From contig NZ_QQGD01000003.1 of assembly GCF_003490935.1 (NCBI RefSeq), forward strand, positions 248,001 through 312,000: DNA of 64,000 nucleotides, in the 5' to 3' direction. Below the pieces are notes generated by a model. The model worked only from the letters and a program-made list of their open reading frames with translations. It did not search any database and was not told the DNA's origin. Shown here piece after piece: positions 8,621 through 17,884 of the stretch. A program made the position numbers and the translations under genes. The stretch's first letter is position 1. Each line of letters begins with the position of its first letter. The DNA is from Haemophilus haemolyticus_M. Lineage in GTDB: Bacteria; Pseudomonadota; Gammaproteobacteria; Enterobacterales; Pasteurellaceae.

Positions 8621-9190
8621 ATGACAAATTTACAGGAAAAATCACCCATACTTTTTTCTGATTTGGCGGAATTTGAAAAAAAAATTCAACAATTAGCTCA
8701 AATGATGTCAATTGATTTTTCAAATTATGAAATCGATCACCTTGCCGTGCGTGTAAATAATGAACAAAGTGCAAAAGACTGGCTGACACTTTTATTGAAA
8801 TACGGTAGAATTTTATCCGACAACATTGTCAACGGACGTAAGATTTATCTAATTCAGTTAGAAAAAGCAGTGAAATTCGCTAATCAGTTCGTTGATGTTA
8901 TTGAACTTCCGTTCCCTAAAAATAAGCAGTATCCCGTAGATGGTTGGGAGCATATTGAGGTTGTAATGCCATTTTTACCGAATGAATCGGTAAATGAATG
9001 GGTACAGCGTGTTAATATGCGTTTTTTATGGAGCGAGTTAACTCAATTAACCATTAAAGTGAGCGAGCCTAAAGTGGATGGCGAGAGATTGCCTAATCCA
9101 TCTATTGCAGTAAGTTTTGTTGATAAGACATCAAATCATACTTGTATTAAGGTTCATCCTTATTCTATAAAGAAAATACTCGAGGTTTAG
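8621..9190 (+). CDS. yecM: YecM-family protein (VOC-like fold)
   Basis: A 189-aa soluble protein of the YecM/DUF family, whose members resemble vicinal-oxygen-chelate metal enzymes but have no proven reaction. Recognisable segments are IDHLAVRVN near residue 43, GRKIYLIQL near 69, and the tail FVDKTSNHTCIKVHPYSIKKIL. AAAGGGA lies a few bases before the ATG. The next gene begins 4 bp after its stop, so it is probably co-transcribed with the small lipoprotein. The YecM name rests on motif resemblance; the function is unknown. Confidence 0.75.
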   Translation: MTNLQEKSPILFSDLAEFEKKIQQLAQMMSIDFSNYEIDHLAVRVNNEQSAKDWLTLLLKYGRILSDNIVNGRKIYLIQLEKAVKFANQFVDVIELPFPKNKQYPVDGWEHIEVVMPFLPNESVNEWVQRVNMRFLWSELTQLTIKVSEPKVDGERLPNPSIAVSFVDKTSNHTCIKVHPYSIKKILEV

Positions 9191-9194
9191 CAAA

Positions 9195-9491
9195 ATGAAA
9201 AAATTATCTCTTGCATTAGCGGTTTTAGCTGCTGTAGGTTTAAGTGCTTGTTCTTCTTTCCAAAAAGATGAAAATGCTTATAAAGGTCAAATCGTTTTTA
9301 GCCAAATGGAAGGTGAAAATCTTAAATTAACCATCCGTAAAAATAATTGTTCAGGTAATCAACAAGAAGGTGAGCAAGCTGTGCTTACTCATAAGTATGA
9401 TTCAACCTTAGTTGTTGGTGCTTGTGTTTTAGTATCTGATAATGGTAATACTAAAAACATTTCAACTTTTTCTCCGAGAAATCCACTTTAA
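9195..9491 (+). CDS. small predicted lipoprotein
   Basis: A 98-aa protein with an N-terminal signal peptide ending in the lipobox LSAC (Cys19), so it is predicted to be lipid-modified and membrane anchored. The mature part, about 80 residues, is polar with one further Cys pair candidate (NNCSG, GACVLVS), which may form a disulphide in the periplasm. I do not recognise the family. It starts 4 bp after the yecM-like stop and is followed 25 bp later by another lipoprotein gene. Confidence 0.75.
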   Translation: MKKLSLALAVLAAVGLSACSSFQKDENAYKGQIVFSQMEGENLKLTIRKNNCSGNQQEGEQAVLTHKYDSTLVVGACVLVSDNGNTKNISTFSPRNPL

Positions 9492-9516
9492 TTCCTTTTC
9501 AGAGAGGGCATAGCAT

Positions 9517-9981
9517 ATGAAAAAAACAAGTATGGCATTAGCACTGTTAGTTGCCTTTGGTGTGACTGGTTGTGCGAATACTGATGTTTTTAGCGGTGAT
9601 GTTTATAGTGCATCTCAAGCTAAAGAAGCTCGTTCAATTACTTATGGTACGATTGTTTCTGTACGTCCTGTTAAAATCCAAGCTGATAATCAAGGTGTAG
9701 TTGGTACACTTGGTGGTGGTGCTTTAGGTGGTATCGCAGGTAGTGCAATTGGCGGTGGTCGTGGTCAAGCTATTGCAGCAGTAGTTGGCGCGATTGGCGG
9801 TGCAGTAGCTGGAAGCAAAATCGAAGAAAAAATGAGTCAAGTAAACGGTGCTGAACTTGTAATTAAGAAAGATGACGGTCAAGAGATCGTTGTTGTTCAA
9901 AAGGCTGACAGCAGTTTTGTAGCTGGTCGCCGAGTTCGTATTGTTGGTGGTGGCTCAAACTTAAATGTTTCTGTGCTATAA
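9517..9981 (+). CDS. slyB: outer-membrane lipoprotein of the SlyB/PCP family
   Basis: A 154-aa lipoprotein: signal peptide with lipobox VTGC (Cys19), a linker, then a glycine-zipper segment at about residues 68-105 (repeated GGxxGG and AxxG motifs). A C-terminal beta-rich domain follows (GAELVIKKDDGQEIVVVQK). This layout matches the SlyB/PCP 17-kDa antigen family of Haemophilus, in which the glycine zipper lies in or against the outer membrane. A ribosome site, GAGAGG, lies about a dozen bases before the ATG. The gene is followed by a strong terminator. Confidence 0.85.
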   Translation: MKKTSMALALLVAFGVTGCANTDVFSGDVYSASQAKEARSITYGTIVSVRPVKIQADNQGVVGTLGGGALGGIAGSAIGGGRGQAIAAVVGAIGGAVAGSKIEEKMSQVNGAELVIKKDDGQEIVVVQKADSSFVAGRRVRIVGGGSNLNVSVL

Positions 9982-10010
9982 CTAATAGCGTTAACGCCTA
10001 ATATATTATT

Positions 10011-10048
10011 AATCAGTGTCTTAATCAGTTAAGGCGCTGATTTTTTTA
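10011..10048 (+). terminator. terminator after slyB
   Basis: AATCAG with TGTCTTAA pairs with TTAAGGCG and CTGATT (with G-U pairs), followed by seven T. It closes the yecM-lipoprotein-slyB unit. Confidence 0.8.
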
Positions 10049-10119
10049 TTATTAAAAATACAAAAAACAATCAATTAAAAATTTTTACGTCTATTCATAA
10101 CATCTTAAAGATAAATTTA

Positions 10120-10158
10120 AAGGACTAAATCCTATAATAAATATGGAATTTAGTCCTT
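10120..10158 (-). terminator. inverted repeat downstream of pgi, possible terminator
   Basis: Eleven-bp arms AAGGACTAAAT (10120-10130) and ATTTAGTCCTT (10148-10158). Read on the minus strand the hairpin is followed by a T-rich but interrupted stretch, so it may end the pgi message inefficiently. Confidence 0.45.
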
Positions 10159-10203
10159 GATATAAAATTATAATTATTTAAATCTTTTATATTAAATAAA
10201 CAA

Positions 10204-11853
10204 TTAACGCCATGCTTTAAATTGATTAATTAACCCATTAGTTGAACTGTCATGACTTACGACTTTTTCAGAATCTGTTAATTCAGGAAGAATTCTGTTT
10301 GCAAGTTGTTTGCCTAATTCTACACCCCATTGATCGAAGCTAAAGATATTGAAAATCACACCTTGTACGAAGATTTTATGTTCATACATAGCAATTAATG
10401 CCCCTAAAGTAAATGGCGTGATTTTTTGAACGAGAATCGAATTAGTCGGTTTATTACCAGTGAACACTTTAAATGGAACAATATTTTTTACATCATCTAA
10501 AGATTTACCTGCTTTTACAAATTCAGCCTCGACTTCCTCTTTTGTTTTTCCGAATGCTAATGCTTCTGTTTGTGCAAAGAAGTTAGAAAGCAATTTATTG
10601 TGATGATCTGCCAATGGGTTATGGCTTTGAGCCGGTGCGATAAAATCACAAGGAATTAAAGTGGTGCCTTGATGAATTAATTGATAGAACGCATGTTGTC
10701 CGTTTGTACCTGGTTCTCCCCAAATAATCGGGCCAGTTTGGTAATGATTAATGACATTGCCATCACGATCCACATATTTACCATTTGATTCCATATTACC
10801 TTGTTGGAAATAGGCTGCGAAGCGATGTAAATATTGATCATAAGGTAAGATCGCTTCTGTTTGTGCACCAAGGAAGTTGGTATTCCATAAACCAACTAAT
10901 GCTAAAGTGGTTGGAATATTTTTTTCAATTGGAGTAGAGCGGAAATGTTTATCCATTTCATGCGCGCCATTCAATAACTCTTCAAAGTTTTCAAAGCCAA
11001 TTGACAGTGCAATTGAAAGACCAATGGCTGACCATAAAGAGTAACGACCGCCAACCCAATCCCAAAATTCAAACATGTTATTGGTATCAATACCAAATTT
11101 TTCTACATCTTTAGCATTGGTTGATAATGCTGCAAAATGTTTTGCAACCGCACTTTCATCTTTCGCTGCTTTCAGTAACCAATCACGTGCACTTTGCGCA
11201 TTTGTCATGGTTTCTTGAGTGGTAAAAGTTTTTGATGCCACTAAGAAAAGCGTTGTTTCTGGATTGACTTTTTTTAAGGTCTCTGCAATGTGTGTGCCAT
11301 CGACATTTGAAACAAAGTGCATATTTAGGTGATTTTTATATGGGCGAAGCGCTTCGGTTACCATATAAGGGCCTAAGTCAGAGCCACCAATACCAATATT
11401 CACGACATCCATAATTGCTTTGCCTGTATAGCCTTTCCATTCGCCAGAAATAATACGCTGACAGAAATCTTTCATTTTAGCTAGCACCGCATTGACTTCA
11501 GGCATAACATCTTTACCATCAACAAGTACTGGAGTATTAGCGCGATTTCGAAGTGCAGTATGTAGCACGGCACGATTTTCAGTACGATTGATTTTTTCGC
11601 CGGTAAACATTGCTTCTTTTGCGCTATCAAGAGAGCATTCTTGAGCAAGTTGGCGAAGATGTGAAAGGGTGGTTTGATTGATGTTGTTTTTAGAAAAATC
11701 TACAAGAATTTGGTTATTGAATGTTAAAGAATAATCATCAAAACGATTTTTTTCTTGTTTAAATAAATCTTGGATGGTGGTATTTGACAATTCAGCTTTA
11801 TGTGCTTCAAGAGATTTCCACGCATGGGTGTGAGTCGGGTTAATGTTTTTCAT
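10204..11853 (-). CDS. pgi: glucose-6-phosphate isomerase
   Basis: Interconverts glucose-6-phosphate and fructose-6-phosphate. About 549 aa from the ATG at 11853, which has AAAGGAA seven bases upstream; the ATG at 11868 overlaps that ribosome site and is less likely. Both family signatures are visible: SIALSIGFENFEELLNGAH in the middle, and EHKIFVQGVIFNIFSFDQWGVELGK near the C-terminus. The catalytic Glu lies in the segment GNMESNGKYVDRDG. The sequence is nearly identical to the H. influenzae enzyme as I remember it, with scattered substitutions. Confidence 0.96.
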   Translation of the reverse strand: MKNINPTHTHAWKSLEAHKAELSNTTIQDLFKQEKNRFDDYSLTFNNQILVDFSKNNINQTTLSHLRQLAQECSLDSAKEAMFTGEKINRTENRAVLHTALRNRANTPVLVDGKDVMPEVNAVLAKMKDFCQRIISGEWKGYTGKAIMDVVNIGIGGSDLGPYMVTEALRPYKNHLNMHFVSNVDGTHIAETLKKVNPETTLFLVASKTFTTQETMTNAQSARDWLLKAAKDESAVAKHFAALSTNAKDVEKFGIDTNNMFEFWDWVGGRYSLWSAIGLSIALSIGFENFEELLNGAHEMDKHFRSTPIEKNIPTTLALVGLWNTNFLGAQTEAILPYDQYLHRFAAYFQQGNMESNGKYVDRDGNVINHYQTGPIIWGEPGTNGQHAFYQLIHQGTTLIPCDFIAPAQSHNPLADHHNKLLSNFFAQTEALAFGKTKEEVEAEFVKAGKSLDDVKNIVPFKVFTGNKPTNSILVQKITPFTLGALIAMYEHKIFVQGVIFNIFSFDQWGVELGKQLANRILPELTDSEKVVSHDSSTNGLINQFKAWR

Positions 11854-11959
11854 GGTATTTCCTTTCATTAAAAATAATCAAAATTTTAACCGCACTTTCT
11901 AGGATTTTTATTAGAGAGGGACTGAATCCCTCTTTTCAGAAAATGCAGTGATTAACAGA

Positions 11960-13042
11960 TTAATCAACATATTCAGTTATAACACGCGGCGTTAATTTTG
12001 TAATTAGCTCATAGCTTAAAATTCCTGTGAATTTAGCTACGGTTTCAATAGGCAATTCCTTACCCCATAGAATGACTTCATCACCGACTTGATCTTGGCT
12101 ATCAAGTCCTAAATCAACGGTTAACATATCCATTGAAACCCTTCCAACGATTGGCACAATACGACCATTCAAATAAACAGGCGTGCCTTCAGGAACATCG
12201 CGAGGATACCCATCGCCATAGCCAATAGCCACAACGCCGATTTTTGTATCATGCGAACTTGTCCAAATGCCACCGTATCCAACTGGTTCACCTTGTTTAT
12301 GGTTGCGAACAGCAATCAATGATGAAGTTAAATTCATCACTGGTGTTAAACCAAACTCAGCACCGACAGTATCAGTTGGTGAAATGCCATACATAATAAT
12401 ACCAGGGCGGATACATTCCAGATGAGATTCAGGCCAGAAAAGAATGCCGCCTGACGCTGCAATAGTACGTTCACCTTGTTTATCTTTTGTGGCGGATAAA
12501 AAGCGGTTGATTTGAAGTTGGGTATAATTAGATTCTAATTCATCAGCGCGGCTAAAATGGCTGACAAAGCCTAAGTGCGGTTGAATATATGGAAGTTTTT
12601 TAAGTTCATTATAGAAAAAATCGACTTCATCTAATGCCACACCTAAACGATGCATGCCTGTGTCTATTTTTAACCAAACTTTAATTGGGCTTGGTAAATT
12701 CGCACGTTTTAGTGCATCCAATTGTTCGCGATTATGTACGATAGTTTCGATATTATTGACCGCTAAGACGGGCAAATCCTGTTCATTGAAAAAGCCTTCA
12801 AGTAATAAAATAGGTTTAGTAATACCATTGGAACGTAATGCCAACGCCTCTTCTAAACGAGCCACGCCAAAGCAATCAACATTTTGTTCCAAAGTTGATG
12901 CGACAAACACAACGCCGTGACCATAGGCGTTTGCTTTAACCACAGCGATGATTTTACTGTTTGGAGCTTTTTGTTTAATTATTTCTAAATTTTGTTTTAA
13001 GGCGTGCGAGCTAATTTTCGCTGTCGCCGGTTTTACATTCAT
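11960..13042 (-). CDS. alr: alanine racemase
   Basis: PLP enzyme converting L- to D-alanine for peptidoglycan. At 360 aa it has the family length. The PLP lysine lies in VVKANAYGHGVVFVA near residues 33-47, and the catalytic tyrosine region GYGGIWTSSHDT is near 250. Its start lies 9 bp after the dnaB stop, so the two genes are probably co-transcribed. Confidence 0.95.
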   Translation of the reverse strand: MNVKPATAKISSHALKQNLEIIKQKAPNSKIIAVVKANAYGHGVVFVASTLEQNVDCFGVARLEEALALRSNGITKPILLLEGFFNEQDLPVLAVNNIETIVHNREQLDALKRANLPSPIKVWLKIDTGMHRLGVALDEVDFFYNELKKLPYIQPHLGFVSHFSRADELESNYTQLQINRFLSATKDKQGERTIAASGGILFWPESHLECIRPGIIMYGISPTDTVGAEFGLTPVMNLTSSLIAVRNHKQGEPVGYGGIWTSSHDTKIGVVAIGYGDGYPRDVPEGTPVYLNGRIVPIVGRVSMDMLTVDLGLDSQDQVGDEVILWGKELPIETVAKFTGILSYELITKLTPRVITEYVD

Positions 13043-13051
13043 TGTTATTCC

Positions 13052-14458
13052 TTAATAATCATCATGATATTCACGTTGTTCGGCGAGATTGTCAAAGCGT
13101 GAGAATTGTCCATTAAATTTTAACCGCACTCGACCAATCGGGCCGTTACGCTGTTTACCGATAATAATTTCTGCAACACCTTTATCTTCCGAGTTATCGT
13201 TATAGACTTCATCTCGGTAAATAAACATAATCAAGTCTGCATCTTGTTCAATGGAGCCAGATTCACGTAAATCTGAGTTTACAGGGCGTTTGTCTGCACG
13301 TTGTTCTAAAGTACGATTTAACTGAGAAAGCGCGACCACTGGCACTTGTAATTCTTTAGCGAGCGCTTTTAGGGAGCGAGAAATTTCTGCGATTTCTAGT
13401 GTTCGGTTATCTGAAAATGCGGGTGCGCGCATTAATTGCAAATAATCCACCATAATCATACTTAATCCACCATTTTCACGATAAACTCGGCGTGCGCGCG
13501 AACGAACATCAGTAGGCGTTAGGCCTGAAGAGTCATCGATATAGAGATTATTTTTTTGCTTGAACATCCCAACTACGCTAGCAATTTTATTCCACTCGAT
13601 TTCATCTAAATTTTGACCTGTTCGGATTTTAGTTTGATCAACGCGAGCAAGGGAAGCGATCATACGCATCATAATTTGTTCTGCGGGCATTTCTAAACTA
13701 AATACTAAAACAGGTTTTTCACTTGCCATTGCGGCATTTTCGCAAAGGTTCATGGCGAAAGTGGTTTTACCCATTGACGGACGTGCCGCAACGATAATTA
13801 AGTCAGAAGGCTGTAAACCTGCCGTTTTTTTATCAAGATCAGTGAAACCGGTCGTAATGCCCGTTACGCCAGAATGATTTTCAAGTTTGCTCAAAATATC
13901 GATTTTTTCAATAGTACTTTCCAGCACATTGATCACATTTTGCGGGCCTTCGCTAGAAGTTGTCCGTTTTTCTGCAATCGCAAACACTTCACGCTCAGCC
14001 TCATCAAGAATTAACTTGATGTCTTGCCCTTTGGGAGAATAGCTATTTTCAGCAATGTGATTTCCTACCGAAATAAGTTCTCGTAATATGGCTTTTTCTC
14101 TCACAATATCCGCATAAGCCAAGATATTAATCGCGTTTGGCGTATTATTGGAAAGCTCAGCTAGATAGGCAAATCCACCCACTTCATCGCTTACACCACG
14201 GCTTCTTAAGGCTTGATCTAGCGTAATTAAATCAATAGGCGATTGATTACGCATTAGATGTTCCATTTCTGTAAAAATTAGGCGATGCTGAAAAGTATAA
14301 AAATCGTCAGCAATCACACGTTCAGCAATGCCATCCCAATGTTGATTGCTCAGCATTATGCCACCCAACACGGCTTGTTCAGCCTCAAGTGAGTGCGGTG
14401 GAATACTTATTTGTGCCGTTTTTTTGTCAGAAGATTTGATTTGAGGTTGTGATGCCAT
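13052..14458 (-). CDS. dnaB: replicative DNA helicase
   Basis: Hexameric 5'-3' helicase of the replication fork. About 468 aa from ATG 14458 (MASQPQIKSSD); the frame extends upstream to 14566, but that part reads through an uptake signal and the pykA terminator, so it is unlikely to be translated. The N-terminal domain carries LEAEQAVLGGIM near residue 25. The RecA-like domain has Walker A ARPSMGKTTFAMN near 220 and Walker B MIMVDYLQLM, and the C-terminus contains GSIEQDADLIMFIYRDE. Leads into alr. Confidence 0.95.
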   Translation of the reverse strand: MASQPQIKSSDKKTAQISIPPHSLEAEQAVLGGIMLSNQHWDGIAERVIADDFYTFQHRLIFTEMEHLMRNQSPIDLITLDQALRSRGVSDEVGGFAYLAELSNNTPNAINILAYADIVREKAILRELISVGNHIAENSYSPKGQDIKLILDEAEREVFAIAEKRTTSSEGPQNVINVLESTIEKIDILSKLENHSGVTGITTGFTDLDKKTAGLQPSDLIIVAARPSMGKTTFAMNLCENAAMASEKPVLVFSLEMPAEQIMMRMIASLARVDQTKIRTGQNLDEIEWNKIASVVGMFKQKNNLYIDDSSGLTPTDVRSRARRVYRENGGLSMIMVDYLQLMRAPAFSDNRTLEIAEISRSLKALAKELQVPVVALSQLNRTLEQRADKRPVNSDLRESGSIEQDADLIMFIYRDEVYNDNSEDKGVAEIIIGKQRNGPIGRVRLKFNGQFSRFDNLAEQREYHDDY

Positions 14459-14542
14459 AGGACTTATTTCGATACTAGAATGCCGTCTATGATACCGCAA
14501 ATATCTATTGGGTTTAAGTGAAAAGTGCGGTGAAAAAAGGAA

Positions 14543-14569
14543 ATAAAAAACGGTGGAAAAATCCACCGC
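14543..14569 (-). terminator. terminator of pykA
   Basis: On the minus strand CGGTGGA, a short T-rich loop and TCCACCG are followed by six T. It is 31 bp after the pykA stop and upstream of the dnaB start. Confidence 0.8.
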
Positions 14570-14599
14570 TCTTTCATTTTAAAGTGTTCAGATTGTTGA

Positions 14600-16036
14600 T
14601 TATTCAATAATTAATGTACGACATACATTGGTTTGTGTCGCACCTTGGCCACCGTGAGTAACAAGCACTAAATCACCAGTAGATAAGTAACCTTTTTCTT
14701 TTAATGACTGAAGTGCTGCTTTTGCACTGGTTTCTGAGCGGCTATCTTCACCATGATAAACTGGAGTTACGCCACGGTATAGTGCACAAAGGTTTAAGGT
14801 TTCTTGATTACGAGATAAAGCAAAGATAGGTAAACCTGAGCTGATACGTGACATTAATAATGGAGTACGGCCTGTGCTAGTTAAAGTGACAATTGCTGCA
14901 ACACCTTTCATGTGGTTTGCTGCATACATTGCAGACATGGCAACAGATTCTTCAATAGTTTCAAATTCTTTATCCATACGGTGACGAGAAACATTAATGC
15001 TTGGCATTTTTTCTGCACCTAAACATACGCTAGCCATTGCAGCTACTGTTTCAGAAGGATATTGACCTGCAGCTGTTTCTGCAGAAAGCATAACTGCATC
15101 AGTGCCATCTAATACTGCGTTTGCAACGTCCATCACTTCAGCACGAGTTGGCATTGGATTGCTAATCATTGATTCCATCATTTGAGTCGCTGTAATTACA
15201 GCACGATTTAATTGACGTGAACGACGGATTAATTTTTTCTGTACGCCGACTAATTCAGGATCGCCGATTTCTACACCTAAGTCACCACGAGCAACCATGA
15301 TTACATCAGATGCTAAAATGATATCGTCCATTGCTTCATCAGTAGCCACTGTTTCTGCACGTTCAACTTTAGCAACGATTTTTGCATTTAAACCTGCTTG
15401 TTGTGCAAGTTCACGCGCATAATTTAGGTCAGCGCTTGAACGAGGGAAAGAAACGGCTAAGAAATCAACGCCAATGCGTGCAGCGGTAATAATGTCTGCT
15501 TTATCTTTTTCTGTTAATGCATCAGCAGATAAACCACCGCCTAATTTGTTGATACCTTTATTATTTGATAATGGACCACCAACAGTAACTTCAGTAAAAA
15601 CTTTCGCCCCATCAGTTGATAATACTTTTAATTGAACACGGCCGTCATCTAATAAAAGAATGTCGCCAGGAACAACATCTTGTGGAAGGGTTTTATAGTC
15701 TAAACCAACAGATTCTTGTGTACCTTCACCTTTTGGTAACTCTGCATCAAGAATGAATTTGTCACCAATGTCTAAGAAAATCTTACCATCTTTAAAGGTA
15801 GAAACGCGAATTTTAGGACCTTGTAAATCACCTAAGATTGCCACAGTTTTACCTAATTTTTTTGCAATAGAACGTACACGTTCAGCACGTTCAATATGGT
15901 CATCAGGTGTACCGTGAGAGAAGTTCATACGAACTACGTTTGCGCCCGCTGCGATAATTTTTTCAAGATTGTTATCACGGTCAGTTGATGGGCCCATAGT
16001 ACATACAATCTTCGTTCTTCTTAGTCTTCTAGACAT
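14600..16036 (-). CDS. pykA: pyruvate kinase
   Basis: Last ATP-yielding step of glycolysis, phosphoenolpyruvate plus ADP to pyruvate plus ATP. At 478 aa it has the length of PykA-type enzymes. The N-terminal RTKIVCTMGPSTD and NFSHGTPDDH motifs, the active-site block DVIMVARGDLGVEIG near residues 245-259, and the ATQMMESMI segment are all present. The C-terminal allosteric domain ends in THGGQGATQTNVCRTL. It is a single-gene unit with its own terminator. The upstream region is shared divergently with the tRNA-Val promoter. Confidence 0.95.
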   Translation of the reverse strand: MSRRLRRTKIVCTMGPSTDRDNNLEKIIAAGANVVRMNFSHGTPDDHIERAERVRSIAKKLGKTVAILGDLQGPKIRVSTFKDGKIFLDIGDKFILDAELPKGEGTQESVGLDYKTLPQDVVPGDILLLDDGRVQLKVLSTDGAKVFTEVTVGGPLSNNKGINKLGGGLSADALTEKDKADIITAARIGVDFLAVSFPRSSADLNYARELAQQAGLNAKIVAKVERAETVATDEAMDDIILASDVIMVARGDLGVEIGDPELVGVQKKLIRRSRQLNRAVITATQMMESMISNPMPTRAEVMDVANAVLDGTDAVMLSAETAAGQYPSETVAAMASVCLGAEKMPSINVSRHRMDKEFETIEESVAMSAMYAANHMKGVAAIVTLTSTGRTPLLMSRISSGLPIFALSRNQETLNLCALYRGVTPVYHGEDSRSETSAKAALQSLKEKGYLSTGDLVLVTHGGQGATQTNVCRTLIIE

Positions 16037-16218
16037 TATTTACTCCGTCAATAATTACAAAATTTTAAAGATACTATTTTTACTTGGCTATATATTAGCC
16101 AGATGAAAAATCGGTGCGCATTATACGCTTAAAAATTTGGGAAATCAAAAACAGCCCTGTTATTTAAGGCAATACTGTTTACTTTTTTGCCAGTTATATC
16201 GGGTTTTAAGAAAAATAC

Positions 16219-16246
16219 TTGTTTTCAGATTAAAAATATCTATAAT
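16219..16246 (+). promoter_or_regulatory. promoter of tRNA-Val
   Basis: TTGTTT (16219-16224), a 16-nt spacer and a perfect TATAAT (16241-16246), placed 19 bp before the mature tRNA 5' end. Confidence 0.75.
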
Positions 16247-16265
16247 GCCAAGCACTTTACACAGC

Positions 16266-16342
16266 GCGACTATAGCTCAGTTGGTTAGAGCACCACCTTG
16301 ACATGGTGGGGGTCACTGGTTCGAGTCCAGCTAGTCGCACCA
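16266..16342 (+). tRNA. tRNA-Val (anticodon GAC)
   Basis: A 77-nt cloverleaf. Acceptor GCGACTA pairs with TAGTCGC, the D arm is GCTC/GAGC, and the anticodon stem CCACC/GGTGG holds a TTGACAT loop, giving anticodon GAC. The T arm is CTGG-TTCGAGT-CCAG, and CCA is encoded. The prophage uses its 3' end as the attachment site, and the insertion restores the full gene, so the tRNA should remain functional. Confidence 0.96.
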
Positions 16343-16345
16343 TCT
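16329..16345 (+). other. attL core
   Basis: AGCTAGTCGCACCATCT, comprising the last 14 bases of tRNA-Val plus three more. It is identical to 51086-51102; the flanking bases differ on both sides, so 17 bp is the exact core. Confidence 0.92.
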
Positions 16346-16514
16346 CTATTTTTCTTTATTCCCCAATTCTCAGAGAAAAATAGATAAAATATAAGTAAAA
16401 ACAATAACTTATATAATTTCACACACTAAAACACACCTTCTTTTTTATATCAAAATCGCCTAAAAGGTAGCATTTTTATACCGATTGGGATCGATTTCGA
16501 TCTGTTCTATACTC

Positions 16515-16555
16515 CATTGCACACATTTTTGCACACGTGCATTGCACACATTTTT
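16515..16555 (+). repeat. direct repeat upstream of int, candidate arm-type integrase sites
   Basis: CATTGCACACATTTTT occurs at 16515-16530 and again at 16540-16555 (25-bp period), with the small palindrome GCACACGTGC between them. A near match lies at the other prophage end (51037). Paired 25-bp-spaced repeats between an att core and int fit arm-type Int or Cox binding sites. They could also regulate int, since they end 12 bp before its start. Confidence 0.55.
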
Positions 16556-16567
16556 ATGGAGTAAACA

Positions 16568-17569
16568 ATGGCGACAATTATTAAGAATGGCAAGCGTTGG
16601 CGCGCACAAGTGCGCAAGTTTGGCGTGAGCAAATCAGCCACTTTTTTGACTCAAACAGACGCAAAAAAATGGGCAGAAATGCTCGAAAAACAGCTCGAAT
16701 CTGGAAAGTATAATGAAATCCCTGATATTACATTGGATGAACTCATTGATAAGTATCTAAAAGAAGTTACGGTAACCAAGCGTGGGAAACGTGAAGAACG
16801 GATAAGATTATTACGTCTTTCTCGCACTCCGCTTGCAGCAATATCCTTACAAGAAATAGGAAAAGCACATTTCCGTGAGTGGCAAAATCAACGATTAAAA
16901 GAAGTCTCTCCAGCAACAGTTTTGCGTGAACGTAGTTCGCTTTCAGCTCTGATGGCCAAAGCGATTGAATGGGATTTTATAACAGAAAACCCCCTAAAAT
17001 ATCTTGAGAAACCAAAAGCGCCAGCACCTAGAACTCGTCGATATGATGAACACGAAATTGAGCGTCTGATTTTTGTGTCAGGTTATGATGTCGAACATAT
17101 TGAACCGCCAAAAACCTTACAAAATCGCACGGGTGCGGCATTTCTTTTTGCGATAGAAACAGCAATGAGAGCAGGGGAAATAGCAAGTTTAACTTGGAAT
17201 AATATCAATTTTGAAAAGCGCACTGCCTTTTTGCCAATTACTAAAAATGGATATTCACGCACGGTGCCTTTTTCGGTAAAAGCAATAGAGATTTTACAAC
17301 ATCTTACTTCGGTAAAAACAGAAAGTGACCCGCGAGTATTCCAAATGGAAGCACGCCAACTGGATCACAACTTCCGCAAGCTCAAAAAGATGGCAGGGCT
17401 TGAAAATGCCAATTTACATTTTCACGATACCCGCCGTGAAGCCTTAACCAGATTGGCAGAAAAAGTGGATGTAATGGTATTAGCCAAAATATCGGGCCAT
17501 AGAGATCTCAGTATTCTGCAAAATACCTATTACGCACCTGATATGGCAGAGATTGCTCAACGGCTATAA
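16568..17569 (+). CDS. int: phage integrase (tyrosine recombinase)
   Basis: Catalyses att recombination for integration and excision. At 333 aa it has the length of P2-type integrases. An N-terminal arm-binding domain (1-60) and a core-binding SAM-like domain (60-150) precede the catalytic domain. Catalytic residues are visible: the Arg in ETAMRAGEIASLTW, the HDTRREA box (H-x-x-R), the His in ISGHRD, and the Tyr in LQNTYY near residue 322. GGAG lies before the ATG. The gene is read away from attL and ends in a strong terminator that separates it from the opposing early operon. Confidence 0.93.
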   Translation: MATIIKNGKRWRAQVRKFGVSKSATFLTQTDAKKWAEMLEKQLESGKYNEIPDITLDELIDKYLKEVTVTKRGKREERIRLLRLSRTPLAAISLQEIGKAHFREWQNQRLKEVSPATVLRERSSLSALMAKAIEWDFITENPLKYLEKPKAPAPRTRRYDEHEIERLIFVSGYDVEHIEPPKTLQNRTGAAFLFAIETAMRAGEIASLTWNNINFEKRTAFLPITKNGYSRTVPFSVKAIEILQHLTSVKTESDPRVFQMEARQLDHNFRKLKKMAGLENANLHFHDTRREALTRLAEKVDVMVLAKISGHRDLSILQNTYYAPDMAEIAQRL

Positions 17570-17573
17570 AACA

Positions 17574-17602
17574 AAGGCGGGGTTTAATCCCCGCCTTTTT
17601 CA
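17574..17602 (+). terminator. terminator of int
   Basis: AAGGCGGGG and CCCCGCCTT enclose a 6-nt loop, followed by T. It lies between the convergent int and the last early gene and may serve both directions. Confidence 0.8.
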
Positions 17603-17884
17603 AATTCTTGCTTTTCGCTTTTTATGTTTCAAACAGAATGAAACAACCTCACCTGATACATATAAATCTTTACTTTTCCCACCTGTCCGCCCAGAAATTG
17701 CCACAGCAGCGGGGAAGAAAGGACTAGCGATAACATTTCTGCGAGTATGATCCATACTAAATCCGAAATATTTGGCGACATCATCAATCGTCCATAATTC
17801 ACGGCTATGTTCATTGATAACAGGTTTTTGCAATAAAGCCTCGATTGAAGCGAGTTTCTCCATCACTTGTTCATTCGTTATCAT
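17600..17884 (-). CDS. predicted phage excisionase/DNA-binding protein
   Basis: A 94-aa protein with a C-terminal winged-helix segment of the MerR/AlpA/excisionase kind (LWTIDDVAKYFGFSMDHTRR at about 30-49) and a strongly basic tail KHKKRKARI. It is the last gene of the leftward early operon and converges on int, the usual place for a recombination-directionality factor. Start chosen at ATG 17884, which overlaps the stop of the upstream gene (TGATG); an in-frame GTG lies one codon earlier. The excisionase role is inferred from fold and position. A regulatory role like P2 Cox is equally possible. Confidence 0.6.
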   Translation of the reverse strand: MITNEQVMEKLASIEALLQKPVINEHSRELWTIDDVAKYFGFSMDHTRRNVIASPFFPAAVAISGRTGGKSKDLYVSGEVVSFCLKHKKRKARI